DNA from: Hoplostethus atlanticus
Lineage: Eukaryota > Chordata > Actinopteri > Trachichthyiformes > Trachichthyidae
Assembly (NCBI GenBank): GCA_034670405.1
Contig: JAXDDX010000043.1
Location: forward strand, 1,825,501-1,889,500
DNA: 64,000 nucleotides
Direction of reading: 5' to 3'
Made by a program: the position numbers and the translations under genes. Below the pieces are notes generated by a model, which saw only the letters and a program-made list of their open reading frames with translations, had not been told where the DNA came from and ran no database searches. Numbering within the stretch: the stretch's first letter is position 1; the number at the start of each line of letters is the position of its first letter. Shown piece by piece: positions 47,681 to 60,379 of the stretch.

Positions 47681-50600
47681 ATGGACTATCGACGGAAAAA
47701 GAAGTTGACGTACATCACCATTGGTCTCATGTTTCTTCTTAGTGGTGTCGAATATGGTGAGATACGAGTGTTTTTATTGTCCCTCTAGAGCAAGTTGGCA
47801 GTAATATGGAGCAAAATGAGACAGAACGACAAATAATCATCAATGACAAATAATGTCAACAAACATCCTTTTCATTTGGTTGTTACACGCCCCTGTAATA
47901 ATAATAATAATTATTATTATAATAAGGCCTATTTCATAATAACAAGGGGAGATTTTAGATAATCTGCCATATCTGATAAATCATGACCAGTAAAAATATA
48001 TATACCTTGTGACTGAGCTTGAGTTATATGCTGAATGCCATAGGGAGGGTATATACTGTACTTTCTTCCTACTATAACTGCCATAAAGTCAGTATGAGTG
48101 ATGAGCAGCTACTGGGATTAAGGGAGATTAATCTGATGGCAATAGTTGATGGTTTGATTGAGTTCATTGTTTCAAGAATACACCGCTCTTTTTTTTTTTT
48201 TTTTCTTATCTTCTCTCCAACTTTTCTACTGGAACAGGTTATTCTATGTTAACTTGTCAGCTGACGAGGAGAGCCCACACTCATTCTACTGTCTGTATAT
48301 GAGCCTTTATGCAAAAGTACTTCACCATGCTGTAAACCCTGTAATGTTTGACTTAACTTTGAGGTTAGCACATTCTTTAGGCCTTGGGGGTGGCGGAAAG
48401 AAGCAGGCATTTAATTCAGGGCTACACAAAATAGTATTGTTATGGAGGATGAGCTGTTGGGCCTGTTGTGTATATAACCAACTTCATTAAGAGGTTTAAG
48501 GCCTGGCATGAAGTGTCCTGCTGTTTTCAATGCCCAAAGAAACAAGGCTTAATAGCTAAATTGCCTGTTCAATATTAGACAATTTGGGAACCCTGGAAAC
48601 TGGTGGTCACTAGTGCTGTTGTAAACTCACTTCACACACACACAAGGTCTCTGTCAGTATAGAGAAACTGTGGCATTCCCTAACTGAGAAGAAATTCGGA
48701 ACAATGATTCCCTCCCAGGAATTTTATGGCAGCCTTTATTTCCCTAATTGTGTCTGCTGACAGGGAAATTTAATTTGGATTGTATTGAGTCAGCACTGTG
48801 CTTTGCCTGCCTAATAATGAACTTGAATAAGGAGGCATTGAGGGTAAAAAAAGAGCTTCCACTGCAGTCAAAGTCCAACTTCAGTTTGTTCAGCCAGTGT
48901 CTGTCAGCTTTGGCATGACGCAGGTTCAAATCTGCACAAGGCAACATTTTTTTTTAATGTAGAAACACACCTGTCTTATCAGCCTGATCCACAAAGTTAC
49001 ATAGGGCTACAATAGAGAAGAGCGTCCCATTCCTGCTAATTGAGACCCTGCCAATTAAATTCTGGTGTTGGGTATGGGAGTGATAAACTGTCCCAGCAGG
49101 CGCTCCGTCCTGCTGGACTCAACAACAATCGTTAAATTGAATGTATTTGAAGACCAATTCCTCGCAGGCTTTCCAGTTCAAATGTTAACTGGCCTGATTG
49201 GATGGATTTCAGGATTTTGTTTTTTAGTGAGGGGAGCCGTTCAGGACCAAGCCCAGTTGTGATGCGTTTACTGGAGTTGGTCTGAAACTCCCTATAGAAG
49301 GATAGGATTATTGAATATAGGATTTTTTAAAATTCAGTACCTACTGGCTGACAGAGCTCAGCCTCTGTGCTAAACATCTTTGTAGGCCACGGGGGAAGGG
49401 ATGAAATAAACATTGCTGACATAATGGAAGACAAGGATGCCATGGGGATGCAGCCTAGGTGATTAGGCATAGGCACAGCCAGCCCAACAGAGATTTGGTT
49501 AAGATGACTCAGTGTCACGGGGTTGGAAGCTGCAGGTTCAGCAGAAGCAGAAATGTGGACAATGCTGATCGTGAATAATGTGATATTGTGTAATACGTTC
49601 TCCTCCCTTCTGCTGTCTGTCACCTCAGCTGTGATATTGCCCACAATATGGAGGTACCTGCAGACTCTAGGGGCTGCGCCCTACTTCCTGGGTCTGGCCC
49701 TATCAGCATTCAGCCTGAGTGGCCTCCTAGCAGGACCGCTGTTTGGCCAATGGTCCGACAGAACGCGAACCACCAAGAAGGTCATCCTGTTTGCCAACAT
49801 CTTCGAGATAGTTGGTGAGTCGCGTCCAGGGTAGACCCACCTAAACTCACATTATCCAGCTTTTGACTCGTAGAATAGAGTTGAACTACCTTCATCATGT
49901 TTAGTATATGAGGATAGGGGTTTAAGGATAAGGGAGAACAGGACAGAAATAATGTTTCTTTTCTGTGATTGATTTTTGTTCATATTTGTTTCATTCCAAA
50001 AATGAGAGATCCACTTTTACAGAGATATTTAATAATTAACTTCAGATAATGTTTTTTTTTTTAATGCAAAATGCATGCATTGGTTTTGGTTTTAACTAAA
50101 CTGTTACTGATCAATTCTCATTGCTGTTCTGTTCTGGCTCCATTCTGTACTTGTCTGTCTTTCTATCTATCTGTCCACTCTCTAGGTAATATCATGTACT
50201 TCATGGGCTACTCCAAGTGGCTCTTACTGTCAAGCAGACTAGTGGCAGGTGAGTCTGTACAAAATGACACTGGGACTGAAGACCCATTTGGCAGCTGTCA
50301 AGCCTGTAGTACAGACCTGTCATACCAACCGGCACTGCTGTCATATAACCTCATTTAAAGCTGCACTAGTCAAGATTCACACGTAAAACCTGTCTTATTA
50401 GTCTAAATCCCAAGTTGAGGCTGCAACAGACAAGAGCATCCCATCCCCACGAATGGAGATGCTGTAGATTTAATTGTCCAAATGAATTTCAGGTTTCAGA
50501 TATGGTCACTGGGGGGAATTGTACATATAAAACTGTCTCCTAAATGACAACAAGCGAGCTCTCCATTTAGAGAAGGCTGAACTCGCAAAACCACGGTTGA

Positions 50601-53083
50601 ACCTGATGCAAAAAAAGCCCTAGAAACTACAACTTGGACAAAAAAAGTAGGTCCAAGGAGTGTTCAGTTTACTGCCATCGTGTAACATGATTTCTGGGTA
50701 ATGAAGTCCTTAAAAATTCAGTTATCTTCCGCTGCGACTTCAGGTCTCCAGGGCGCCAAGTTGCCTAGTGCAGGTTTAGATGCATGTTTGAATGATCACA
50801 TGCTTTGTACGGTTCTGGATTGTTATGCTGACGTTTCTCACAGTAAATATAGTGAACATATCGACAACCTGTGTAGTGAACGGACAACTTCCTGCTTCAT
50901 TCACCCTGAGAGCACTGCCCTCCCTCAAAAACTATCCTGGATTGTCTTTTGGCAAAGCACTTAATCCACCGCAGCTCAGTGGCACCTACGTCGTGTTAAC
51001 TGAGTGAACTTGAAGTAGACACGGCTCAGTCCACCTGTCCTGTGGAAATAAACATTTCAGAGTGAGAAAACTTTTCTTGTGAGTTCAGGATAAAAGAGTT
51101 TTCAGTCTATTGCATCTTGATCATTTTACTGATGATGGTCTGATGGACCAAAGCTCCAAGAGCACAGTGTGCCAGTCCCCTATATCTCCTCTGTCGGACT
51201 TTGATCGTTTTTATTTGTATACATAAGATTATTGTGTATGCAAAGGACTCACCCCAGGGAGCCAGGGAGCCATGTTTACACAGTTCTCTGATGGGGTTTG
51301 ACCATTATGAGTTTTAGAAGGCCAATACTGATAATTGTTATATTGCTATTGAAGCCGCCAACAGCTCATAAAGATATTCAGTATCATTTGACCGTGATCT
51401 TTATACCTCTGTGTTTCCCCCAGAAGTGTATTCTTGTCCGGATGGAAAAGCCTCTGAAACAGCATTGGGACCATCATGGGGCACTAAACCTCACTATTGA
51501 AAACCAGACCCAATGAAGTTCTTTCAGGGTTAGCCGCTCTTTAATGTAGTGTGGCAGGAAAACTGTGGGATAGATTATTACCTTTTTAAATGAAGAATTT
51601 GCTTACAAAAAAATATCATTAAATAATTCAATCACTAACTAAAAAGTTTTCTAGTTTTCATGCAGCTCTGGTCAGGGAGGAACCTTCATGATATCGGCAG
51701 TGGACGATATTGACTGGCCAATAGCCGATATTTAATAAAGGGCCAATATCAGACCGACCCTATTCTTAGATACATTTGGGACACATGGTGAGATATGATA
51801 TGATCGGGTCGGATAGGATGTGATCATTGCAGTTCATATCCCTTTCAAATGACGTAGGGCTGAGGTCTCCATGGTATCGTTTACTTCTGGAATCTCTACT
51901 TTCTTTAGGGATTGGCACCGGCGCTGGCTCATCCATCTTTGGCTTCCTGACCAGAAGCACTGCCCCAGAGGACAGGTCCACTGTATTTGCTGCTGTCATG
52001 GCATGTCGGCAAGCTGGCCTTCTGATTGGTCAGTGCTAGTCAATCACATCTATCAAATACTCTCTTTTTGCCTTGCCTGAGATGTTTGTCACGCTGCTGA
52101 GTGGTTTGGAGCGGTTTAGTCAAACTCGGTAGCAATTCGGTTTGTCTAAATAACCCCACCCCAACAACGGACTGTTTCAGCTGCTGCGGTCAGGCAAGCG
52201 CCTCCGTAGTCACGCTGCCAAAACAGAGAGACTGAGACGGAGTTTCTTTCCTCAGGCCATCAGGACTGTGAACTCTGACCTCACCAGGGCCCCCACCAAG
52301 ACACACACACTGCCCCTCTTATGCACACACACACACTTAGGTAAAGACTACACATAATTTATAATTTATATTATATTATACATACAATTTTCCCTTTTTT
52401 TACTATATTTTTTTATATATAAGTGCTCTTATTGTAAATATTGTGTTGTTTTTTATATAGAGCTCTTAAAAAAAACTGACATTGTAAATATTGTGCTGGT
52501 TATTGTAAATAGTGTGAACCTGTTATTTTGCACATTTCTGCTAAGCATTGCCACTTTGCATTTCACTACACACCTCGTGTGTGTATGTGACAATTAAACT
52601 TCTTGAATCTTGAATCTAATGAAATATGGCGATCCAACTGTTGTTATTTATATGGATGCCATTCAAGTTGCTTTTTAAAACATTGTTTGCCCCGTATGTG
52701 GATTTGCTTTACACAGAACTGTAAACTGTGCCGTCATGTCGTAACGCCGCCATTGTCTTCCACAGGTCCAGCGTTCAACATTTTCCTGAGGCTGTGTGAC
52801 TTCCAGCTGGGTCCTTTTGTGGTCAATAAATTCACTGCACCCGGGGTAAGGACCAAAAACACTGTAACACGTACAGTACAAGATATTGATTGGTGAACTT
52901 TTTCTTCTATATTGTATTTCTGGTAGTGAGCTGTCTGTAGAGCAGTGGTTCTCAATGCGCCACGGAGGCCCCAGAGTCTGCAGGTTTTCATTCCAACCAA
53001 ACAGGCTGAAGGTGTGCAAGTCAGTGGAATAGCTGCTGTAGTGTTTGCTGGAATGAAACCTGCATCCTGTTGTTCCTCCATGA

Positions 53084-53171
<88 letters not shown>

Positions 53172-54375
53172 CCCCCCCCCAGTTGTTCATGTGCCTGCTA
53201 TGGATTCTCATCCAACTGGCTGTGGTCTTCATGTACTGGGACTTACCACCTCTGGAGAGGGGGGAGGCCAAGGAGAGCTCAGTAAGCGGGGTCAGGGAGG
53301 TAGAGGGGGAGAAGGGGCCGGAGGAGGAGGAGGAGAAGGAGGACGAGGACGGGGATGCGGACGAGGGCAAACCGCTAATGGGGCCCCATGAGCTCCTGGG
53401 GTCCTACGGCTCGGTAGTTACGCCCGACCCACTCAGGGACCAATCCTCCGCCGTCTCCAATGGCAACCTGCCTAACGCCGCACCGCCCCCCTCCCCCCCA
53501 CCGTCAGAGTCAGACGAGTCCTCCAGCCCCTTCAAGAATTTCAGCATGAGCAGAGGTAGGTGGTGGGGCGTCAATATGTTGATTTAAAAACTCTCTTTTT
53601 ATTTATTTGTTTGTTTTTTGAGTGTCCATTGGCCCATTGAAGTGAAGCAATAGTTGATCTTTGTCAGAATCGATTGGTATGATGGTTCCAGGTCGAAAGA
53701 TGTCACGAATTATGCGTTAAAAAGTCTGAAAAGGTCTTAAAATAAATGTAGTAATGTAAATGTAAGGCCCTAAAAATAACTAAAATGTGTTAAATCCAGT
53801 TATTATAGGTCTTATTTTTCACTATGCAATGTTTTCTTAGATAGAACAGTGTTAGTAGTACAATGTTTTTTCTATTCTCTGGTTTACTAAACACAGTAGG
53901 ACTTCATGTCCCTTAACAATACATTTACTGTTGTCCTTTTTCTTATACTGTCCATTTATAGTTTCAGAACTGTCATTAGCTACGTTCATTTGGAAATAGG
54001 CTGGTTTGCCATCTTTGTTTCTACATTTTCTCTTTTAAATTGGTCCTAAATTAATTTCCACTTCTAAAACGTGGCTTTGGGAAACGTGCAGAAACCCTGA
54101 ATACAGACCATTACTGGATATTCCAGTGCAAGGCTCACTTTGTCGTTTCTTCCTCCCCTCCCTTTTTTCTTTCCCTCTGGACTCCCTGTGGGTCTTGTAC
54201 TCTTTCTTCTGTCTTTTCTCGCGTTCTGTCGACCTCCATCTTCTCTGTCTGAACTCTGTCTGCAGAGTTCCTGAGAGAAGAAGTGGTTGTGCTGCTGGCT
54301 GCTCAGTTCATCACACTCTTCAATCAGACAGCACTGGAGGTGCAGTGAAGACACACACACACACATACACTCACA

Positions 54376-54416
<41 letters not shown>

Positions 54417-57400
54417 AATGAGGCACTTTCAATCGCAGTTCCTTTACGCTTAATGTCAGAGAAGACACCAGTATTTAGTTCCACGGAAAACCAATGACAT
54501 CTTGACTCAAATTTCAGTTTGTTTTCAGTATAACACCACAAAAAAACTGCATCTTCATTTAATGTGTTATTTTATCTAGTAATAACTATATTTATCTATT
54601 AAAAAAAATCTCCAAGAGGTGCGAGAGAATTCCACCACAATGTAAATCATCATATTTCAAGAATTGACACATATTTCAAAAAATATGTGTCAATTTCTTG
54701 ATACTAGTTGAGTTCAGTTTTCTGGCAGACAATTCCTGAAGCAATAGAAAATGCGTTGTAAATGAGTGGAATTACTGTATCTCACCGCATTGGCAGAATC
54801 TTTTGCTTGTTTTAAGAAAAATACAATTTTAACACTAAATGAGACAAAATGGATATTTTTGCCGTGTATCAACTTCTCCACCCATTCCCTCCTCAGACGA
54901 TGGTGACCCCAATGACGCAGAAGTACTTCAACTTCGGGGAGCTGGAGAACAGCATTATGTACTGTATCTGCGGCGTGGAGGTGATCGCCGGTTTCCTGTT
55001 CGTGCGCTGGCTGAGCCAACGCGTGGCCGAGCGGGTGGTCCTGGCCATAGGTCTGATCACCTGCAACATCTCCTGCGTCTGGTGCCTCATCTTCCTGGCT
55101 AATCCTCTAGGTCAGACCATGCTGCACTTGATCACATCTTCACTTTTGCTATTGCTCATCTGTATCTGAATGGTTTAAAGCTTCACTAGGCAAGCTTTCT
55201 GTGTAAAAATACCCCTGTCCTATTCACCTCAATCACAAAATGGGGCTGCATCAGAAGAAGATTTCACACTTTGGTATGAAATGATCACGGACCGGCTGGT
55301 TTGTAAACATGAGTGTGCTGTGTGCAGTTTACTGACGGCACATTACAGGATTTCTGGGTATTGAAGTTCAAACAGTTTTCCAACAGTTACCTCTCGCTGC
55401 CATCGCCAACATACACAAGTTGCCTCGTGCATCTTTAAAATGACAATCAAAATGCCGTCCCTTTGAAGCAGTCACTGACTGTTTTTGTGTATTGTGCTTT
55501 TGCACTGTATGCGTTCTGTAGGCGGCTTCCCATGGCAGCTGACAGAGTTCATCATCGGGGTGTTCCTGCAGGTCTTGGGGTTGCCATTTGTAGCCGTGGC
55601 CCAGATTTCCCTCTTCTCCAAAGTCACTGCTGAGAGAACACAAGGTGAGAAACAGCACCATCCAGTGGACAGGACAAGGCATTGCTACAGGTTGCTTGGT
55701 GTTACATCTATTTTTATTACATTTTCAGCATTTAGCTGACATTCAAATCCAGAGTGACTTGAAATAAGTAGCTATGGGTTTAGTGTCATAGCTGACACGC
55801 TCATCCATCTTCCAATCAGTGAGCAGGTAGGGGCTCAGTGTCTTGCTCAAGGATATTTCAACAGGACTTGGCTGCTGATGGACACATCGGCTGCTGCAGA
55901 GATTGAACCTTTTGAATTTTCACTTACGGGCCTCTCGAAACACTAGGACACACTGCTGCCCCAGAGTAGCATGGAACAAAAACATATTGAAATATTGAAT
56001 TTCTGTAAAACTGATGAGAAATAAGCTTATAGTACTTGATATTATTGTCATTTGTGGGGCCCTCTGGCTGCCGGGCCTAAGGCAATCACCTCTTGTTTTA
56101 ATCTAAACATTAGAACAGCCAATAGGGACCTCTTGTTTTAATCTAAACATTAGAACAGCCAATAGGGACCTCTTGTTTTAATCTAAACATTAGAACAGCC
56201 AATAGGGACCTCTTGTTTTAATCTAGACCTTGAACAGCCGATAGGAAGTAAACCTGTAGCTGTGAGGTACACCGAGACTTCCTGTAGCTTCCTGTAGTGT
56301 TTTGAGTCCCTAACTGTTGTTGATGTGTGTCTTACTGCTCTCGCAGGTTTCAGTCAGGGGGTGCGTCGCTCGGTGGGGGGTCTTGCCACCATCCTGGGCC
56401 CCCTGTGGGCCGGGGGCCTTACCGATAACATGTACATCATGCTGGGGGTGATGATGGCACTGCTGGCACTGCTAACGGTAAGCGAGAGGAACTGAGACTT
56501 GAGGAAGAGAATGAGATGGAGAGAAAGAGAGAAAGAGAGACTGAGTTTCTGTTACAGTGTGAGGGCACGTGCACACGTTTGGAGCGCTTTGATTGAACTC
56601 TGGAGCGTTTCCTCCTTTAGTTTGGTTCGGTTGGTCTGGTGACAACAACGCCATTCTCACAAACTGCAGTGCTGCTCGTTAGGAGTGAGAACGTGATCCA
56701 AAACAACTACAGGAAATGACCCCAAAACGCAAGGGATTATGGGTATAAGGAGATGGATGTTGACATCTGATAGAGAAAGAGAAAGAGTTTTCGTGTGTGT
56801 GTGTGTGTGTGTGTTGTGTGTGTGAGAGAGTGTGAGTGTGAGTGTGAGTGTGAGTGTGAGTGTGAGTGTGAGTGTGAGAGAGTCGGCATGCACACTTTCA
56901 GACAGAGGTGAAAGGAGCTCCACTTTGCATTTCTGTCTCCAAATTGGGTCCACTGGGAGCCTCCCTTCACCTCCCTCCACAGCCTGGCTTCTCTTTCTCA
57001 TTATTCTGAATGTAAAGGACATGCTGTTGTACATTTCTGACAGCGCTGAAAGCTTAGTGTGTTTTCAGGGCTCAGAGCACCGAGCGCTAGAAGTTAAAAA
57101 TATTTCAACTTCTAGCAAGAGTGCTGTGCTGAGTTTTCTGTGGCTTGCCAGCAACAGGAGCCAAGACCAGTGCTTCCCCCAAAGCATCGATTTAACGCTG
57201 CTAGATAACAAACCTAAGAGATGTTCAGGGGCCCCAGGGGCCGACTATGGCAGACCAACAATCAGGCATATGATATGATTTGATTAGGTTTTTTTGATCC
57301 AGGATATCAGCTTTTTTGGACATGAAAATGTTTTTATGTTCATAATCATCTCCCCGAACTAGAGAAGCCCTGAGAGGCAAGAGGGGGAAAAAAATCTGGA

Positions 57401-57810
57401 TTCTTTTAGTTGGAATCCAATTTCTCAAATCGTCAAATTTTATGTCTATTATCTCAATAAATAACAGGTTTGGCAGATCATAGAAAAAGGATCCTGGTGT
57501 TTTTTTTCTCACCTGTTCATGATTCATTATATAGAGCGAGAAAAGGACGAAACTATTTGTAGAACTTAGAAAAAGGATCCTGGTATTGAGATAAACATGG
57601 AAAATAGACTGAACAGATGAAACCATTTTTTTCCTTCCCTTTGTCCTCTTGCCCCTCCAGGCTTCCATACAGAATATCCATCACATTTAGTGTTCAGTGT
57701 GTTAACGTTGGTGTTATATTGTCTTGCAGATGATGATGTTCTTCTCCTATGACCGGCTAGTGGAACCGGCCGTGGTGGAACACGGAGACACCGACGACGA
57801 CTGTGGTTAA
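47681..57810 (+). CDS. Major facilitator transporter related to MFSD8/CLN7
   Basis: Eleven exons: 47681-47756, 49629-49814, 50186-50248, 51909-52028, 52766-52845, 53183-53555, 54266-54339, 54897-55110, 55522-55644, 56347-56477, 57730-57810. They total 1521 nt (506 aa) with consistent phases and GT-AG sites. The protein starts MDYRRKKKLTYITIGLMFLL. MFS hallmarks are visible: the GPLFGQWSDRT loop between helices 2 and 3, hydrophobic helices such as LFMCLLWILIQLAVVFMYW, and GFSQGVRRSVGGLATILGP in the C-terminal half. Exon 6 encodes a long cytosolic loop with an acidic run and Pro/Ser-rich part. The arrangement fits the MFSD8/SPX-MFS group. Human MFSD8 is a lysosomal membrane protein. Substrate is not deducible. 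It may be a fish mfsd8-like paralogue; I am unsure of the symbol. Confidence 0.88.
48960..49260. mobile_element. Partial MITE ('gctgcactaggcaa' family) in intron 1
   Basis: 'acacctgtcttatcagcctg', 'aagagcgtcccattcctgct' and 'aattgagaccctgccaatta' resemble the fuller copy at 50357-50782. The rest of intron 1 (47757-49628) shows a poly-T stretch at 48188-48205 and nothing else recognised. Confidence 0.45.
50357..50782. mobile_element. MITE in MFSD8-like intron 3
   Basis: The left end 'ttaaagctgcactagtcaag' is mirrored by the right 'gttgcctagtgcaggttta'. A related copy lies at 55173-55440 in intron 8. No coding capacity. Confidence 0.65.
51292..51765. mobile_element. MITE of the 'ggttagaccgat' family, in intron 3
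   Basis: It begins 'ggggtttgaccattatgag' and ends 'gccaatatcagaccgaccct'. The middle shares 'cccccagaagtgtattcttg' and 'ggccaatagccgatatttaa' words with the copies at 44869 and 59159. Confidence 0.6.
52156..52618 (+). mobile_element. 3' end of an L2/Rex1-like LINE, second copy
   Basis: From 'ctgtttcagctgctgcggtc' it encodes the same C-terminal peptide as 12981-12697 ([20 protein letters not shown]). It continues through the AT-rich 3' UTR to the short tandem tail 'cttgaatcttgaatct'. It is inserted in intron 4 and faces opposite to the copy at 12.6 kb. Confidence 0.88.
52944..53088. mobile_element. hAT-Charlie fragment in intron 5
   Basis: It begins 'cagtggttctcaatgcgcc', a Charlie-type end, continues 'gcaggttttcattccaacca' and 'tgctggaatgaaacctgcat', and is cut off by the TC array. 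Only one terminus is present. Confidence 0.65.
53090..53168. repeat. (TC)n array abutting a splice acceptor
   Basis: About 39 uninterrupted TC units are followed by 'aaacccccccccag', the acceptor of MFSD8-like exon 6 at 53183. The array is effectively the polypyrimidine tract. Confidence 0.95.
53556..54265 (+). other. MFSD8-like intron 6
   Basis: No exon or recognisable repeat was seen. A pyrimidine-rich stretch precedes exon 7. Confidence 0.4.
54348..54415. repeat. (CA)n array after exon 7
   Basis: It begins 9 bp after the exon 7 boundary at 54339. The donor there is the weak GTGCAG. Confidence 0.9.
55173..55440. mobile_element. MITE in MFSD8-like intron 8
   Basis: The left end 'ttaaagcttcactaggcaag' is mirrored by the right 'cttgcc'-type end 'gttgcctcgtgcatctttaa'. 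The middle shares 'gatttctgggtattgaagtt' with the copy at 50357. Confidence 0.65.
55722..55965. repeat. Fish SINE-like repeat
   Basis: 'tttagctgacattcaaatcc', 'gtgtcttgctcaaggatatt', 'gagattgaacc' and 'ccactgctgcccc'-like tail words characterise a common fish repeat. A partial copy lies at 15922-16010. Confidence 0.55.
56089..56240. repeat. 40-bp minisatellite, about 3.8 copies
   Basis: Units begin at 56089, 56129, 56169 and 56209 with 'cctcttgttttaatctaaac'. The first three are identical and the last has diverged ('tctagaccttgaacagccga'). Confidence 0.93.
56478..57729 (+). other. MFSD8-like intron 10
   Basis: It holds TG and GTGTGA arrays at about 56790-56880 and otherwise nothing recognised. 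Confidence 0.5.
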
Positions 57811-59158
57811 ACCACCAGGTGGATGCAGGAAGGATGGATACGCAAGGTAGCTTTTTACATGTAACATAACATGTTGTATAGGCAGAGCTGGTTAGGATAC
57901 TTATGAAATACTAGCCAATACTCAGCCACATGTTTCCAAACACTTTCTGACGTTTAATAGAAAGAAGAACCCTGTCTGAGCATTGACCAGAATTTTGGAC
58001 CTTCCATGATTTCCCAACACATTTCAAGGCTAGAACTGTATCCTCATTCCAGTTCAACACCTCAGAGACCTGTAACTGCACCACGTTGTCAAATAATGTC
58101 TTATTGGTGCTCAGGAGTGTTGGAAGACTATGAGGTATTTCTGATGTGAAAATCTTACTCTCTGACCTTGGAACCAGAGAGGATTTAATATCTTCCAAAA
58201 ACATCAAATGGGGATGTTTGACATGATCTGGCAACCCACAGTGGCCGATTCCTTTTGTACATTCTGCTGTTAAATTGTTGTTTTTCTGAGTGTGAGTGTG
58301 AGTTACAAACTTAACCCATTGTAGTTTTAAATTAAATGAAGTACCTTTGAAAACCGATAGGATGGCATATGAAATATTTGTTGTTTGGGCTGTTGAAAAT
58401 GATTCTTGGTGGGTAATGTTTTTGAGTTATCAGCTCTTGGCAGGTTTCGGACGCTGGGTATGGGGTACAGCTCTCTTAGCAGCCTTGTACACCAGTAGGG
58501 ATTTCAACTTCCTGCTTCTCATCCTATACGTCTTTCTCTCTCCGTCAGTGTAAAGTGGGAGGTTCCCGTCCAGCACCAAGTCCCTCCACCGAGTCCGGGG
58601 CCCCGCGGGACCAAAACCCACCGAAACACCCAACAACACACACCTCTCCTCCTCTCGCGAACCCCCCCCCCCTTTCCCGACACTGCTCAGCTTTGTGCAC
58701 AGAAGACTGTATGTACAGATCTGGTGTATATATTTCCCATGGAAATATAGGATCCTGCTGACGCTGCACGCAAGCGGCGGATGAAATCCTTTCCCTTCCT
58801 TTTGTGTTATGCACTGAATGCCAACTAGAGGTAACACAAATTCTACGAGTGTATCGGTGGATGCACTATAACACACTAAATTAACTAACGTGTCACTCGA
58901 TCGATGCCTCAATGAACTATGTCTTTGTGCTGGAGGCAAAAAGATCAGCTGTTTGGGAGCAGTCATACCTCACATCCATCTTGTGCAAAAGTAGGCATTC
59001 GTCTGCTGACCAAGCAGAACCAGGTCGGTGAAATGACCAACAGTAACATAGGGACGGTATAGTTTGTGGCTGGTAAGTTTGTCTCCTCCACTTCGGCAGG
59101 GACCTGACGAGGCTTTGTTCTGATCTGAAGTACAGTTTGTCTGGAGAATATTGAAAGT

Positions 59159-59637
59159 AGGGTTAGACCGATCTATCTGGCCAATATTGGCCTGTTATGA
59201 AATATCTGATATCAGCCAGTGCTGCTGTCCTCACGATAGAGGTTTCTCCCTGACCACAGCTACATAAAAACAGTCTGTAAAACTTGCAGTGACGTTGTCT
59301 TAGCACGCAGGCCTAATGTATCCCAGAGTTCCCCTACCGCTGAATCGGTGTGGTGGGTCACCAGGCCTTAAGAGCTGCTAACCACCCTAAAAGGCTTTTC
59401 AAGGGTTTCAAGAGTCTTGGTGTCACATGATGGTCTAATTGCCGTTTCAGAGGCTTTTCCACGCTGACAAGAATACAATTCTGAACACTTGTAATGGATA
59501 CTGAATACTATTGAATAGTTGTAAAATGGTCAAATTTTCATGTCAAAGATCCTGGGTATTAGCGCAAAATATTGCCTATCAGCAGCAAATATTGGTATTT
59601 GTATCGGCATTCAAAGACCCATATGGGTCAAACCCTT
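59159..59637. mobile_element. MITE of the 'ggttagaccgat' family in the 3' UTR region
   Basis: The left end 'agggttagaccgatctatct' pairs with the right 'atatgggtcaaaccctta'. Internal 'ggccaatattggcctgttat' and 'ttgcctatcagcagcaaata' match the other copies. Confidence 0.7.
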
Positions 59638-60282
59638 ATTGAAAGATGCTGTTTAATTTTGAGATCTGCTTGTCGCTGGCCAGTGGATGAGTTTCCTCTC
59701 TTGAACAGAGCTGAAGGGACAGATTTGTGATGACTGGTGCTGATGTAGTTCCTATTTCCAACACTGGTGAGCGCCCTTACTCTTTCTCCTGAAGTACATC
59801 ATCATCTTCATCATTGCTGAACCTAATCTGTGGTGGAATCCTAGTCAGCAGAGAACTCAGTCAGTCAAAGTGCACTATTACAAAAGATATTAGTGGAAAA
59901 AAACGACAACCATCGGCTTTACACAGCAGTGGAGCAAATAGTACGATGGTTAAAATAGACATGTTGGTTTCTCTGTTGCAGTGAGGTACACAAATACCCC
60001 AGTTGTAATTACTTGCTTTTGTAGAACCCCATGTGGAATGAGTCTAAGTGCGTTATTCCCACAGGACATTTAGAGAAAGCATTGTACCTCTTGATAATGT
60101 TTTAGTGTTCGATACAGGCAAGTACAAAGAATGTCTCTTATCATCTTGACTTGATTATTTATTTCCTATTTATCTGTAAATGCTGTGAGAGCCTAACATG
60201 TCAAATAACAATGATTTTTGTATTCCCGGGCCCTGAGTAAAAGCTTCGTCATTAGATACCAGAGAAAAGATAAGATGGGCTG

Positions 60283-60288
60283 AATAAA
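60283..60288 (+). terminator. Polyadenylation signal AATAAA
   Basis: Hexamer in 'gctgaataaagttgac', followed by a GU-rich array. It is the likely end of the MFSD8-like transcript. Confidence 0.55.
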
Positions 60289-60305
60289 GTTGACAGCTAC
60301 CACCA

Positions 60306-60336
60306 TATCCCATCTGGTTGTGTTTTATTCTTCCCC

Positions 60337-60379
<43 letters not shown>

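Larger units (their letters stand above)
57811..60305 (+). other. Probable long 3' UTR of the MFSD8-like gene
   Basis: After the stop at 57808-57810 no further exon was recognised. A canonical AATAAA at 60283-60288 lies about 50 bp before a TG array (60341-60379), whose RNA is GU-rich and could act as the downstream element. Transcript extent is inferred; earlier sites are possible. Confidence 0.5.

Noticed and set aside
52945..53391. 148-codon frame across the TC array and exon 6
   Set aside because: It reads the TC array and the out-of-frame shadow of the true exon 6. The transporter frame explains the coding signal.
56657..57278. Open frames rich in Thr-Leu, Ser-His or Val-Ser repeats
   Set aside because: They come from TG and GTGTGA arrays in an MFSD8-like intron and have no splice or family support.
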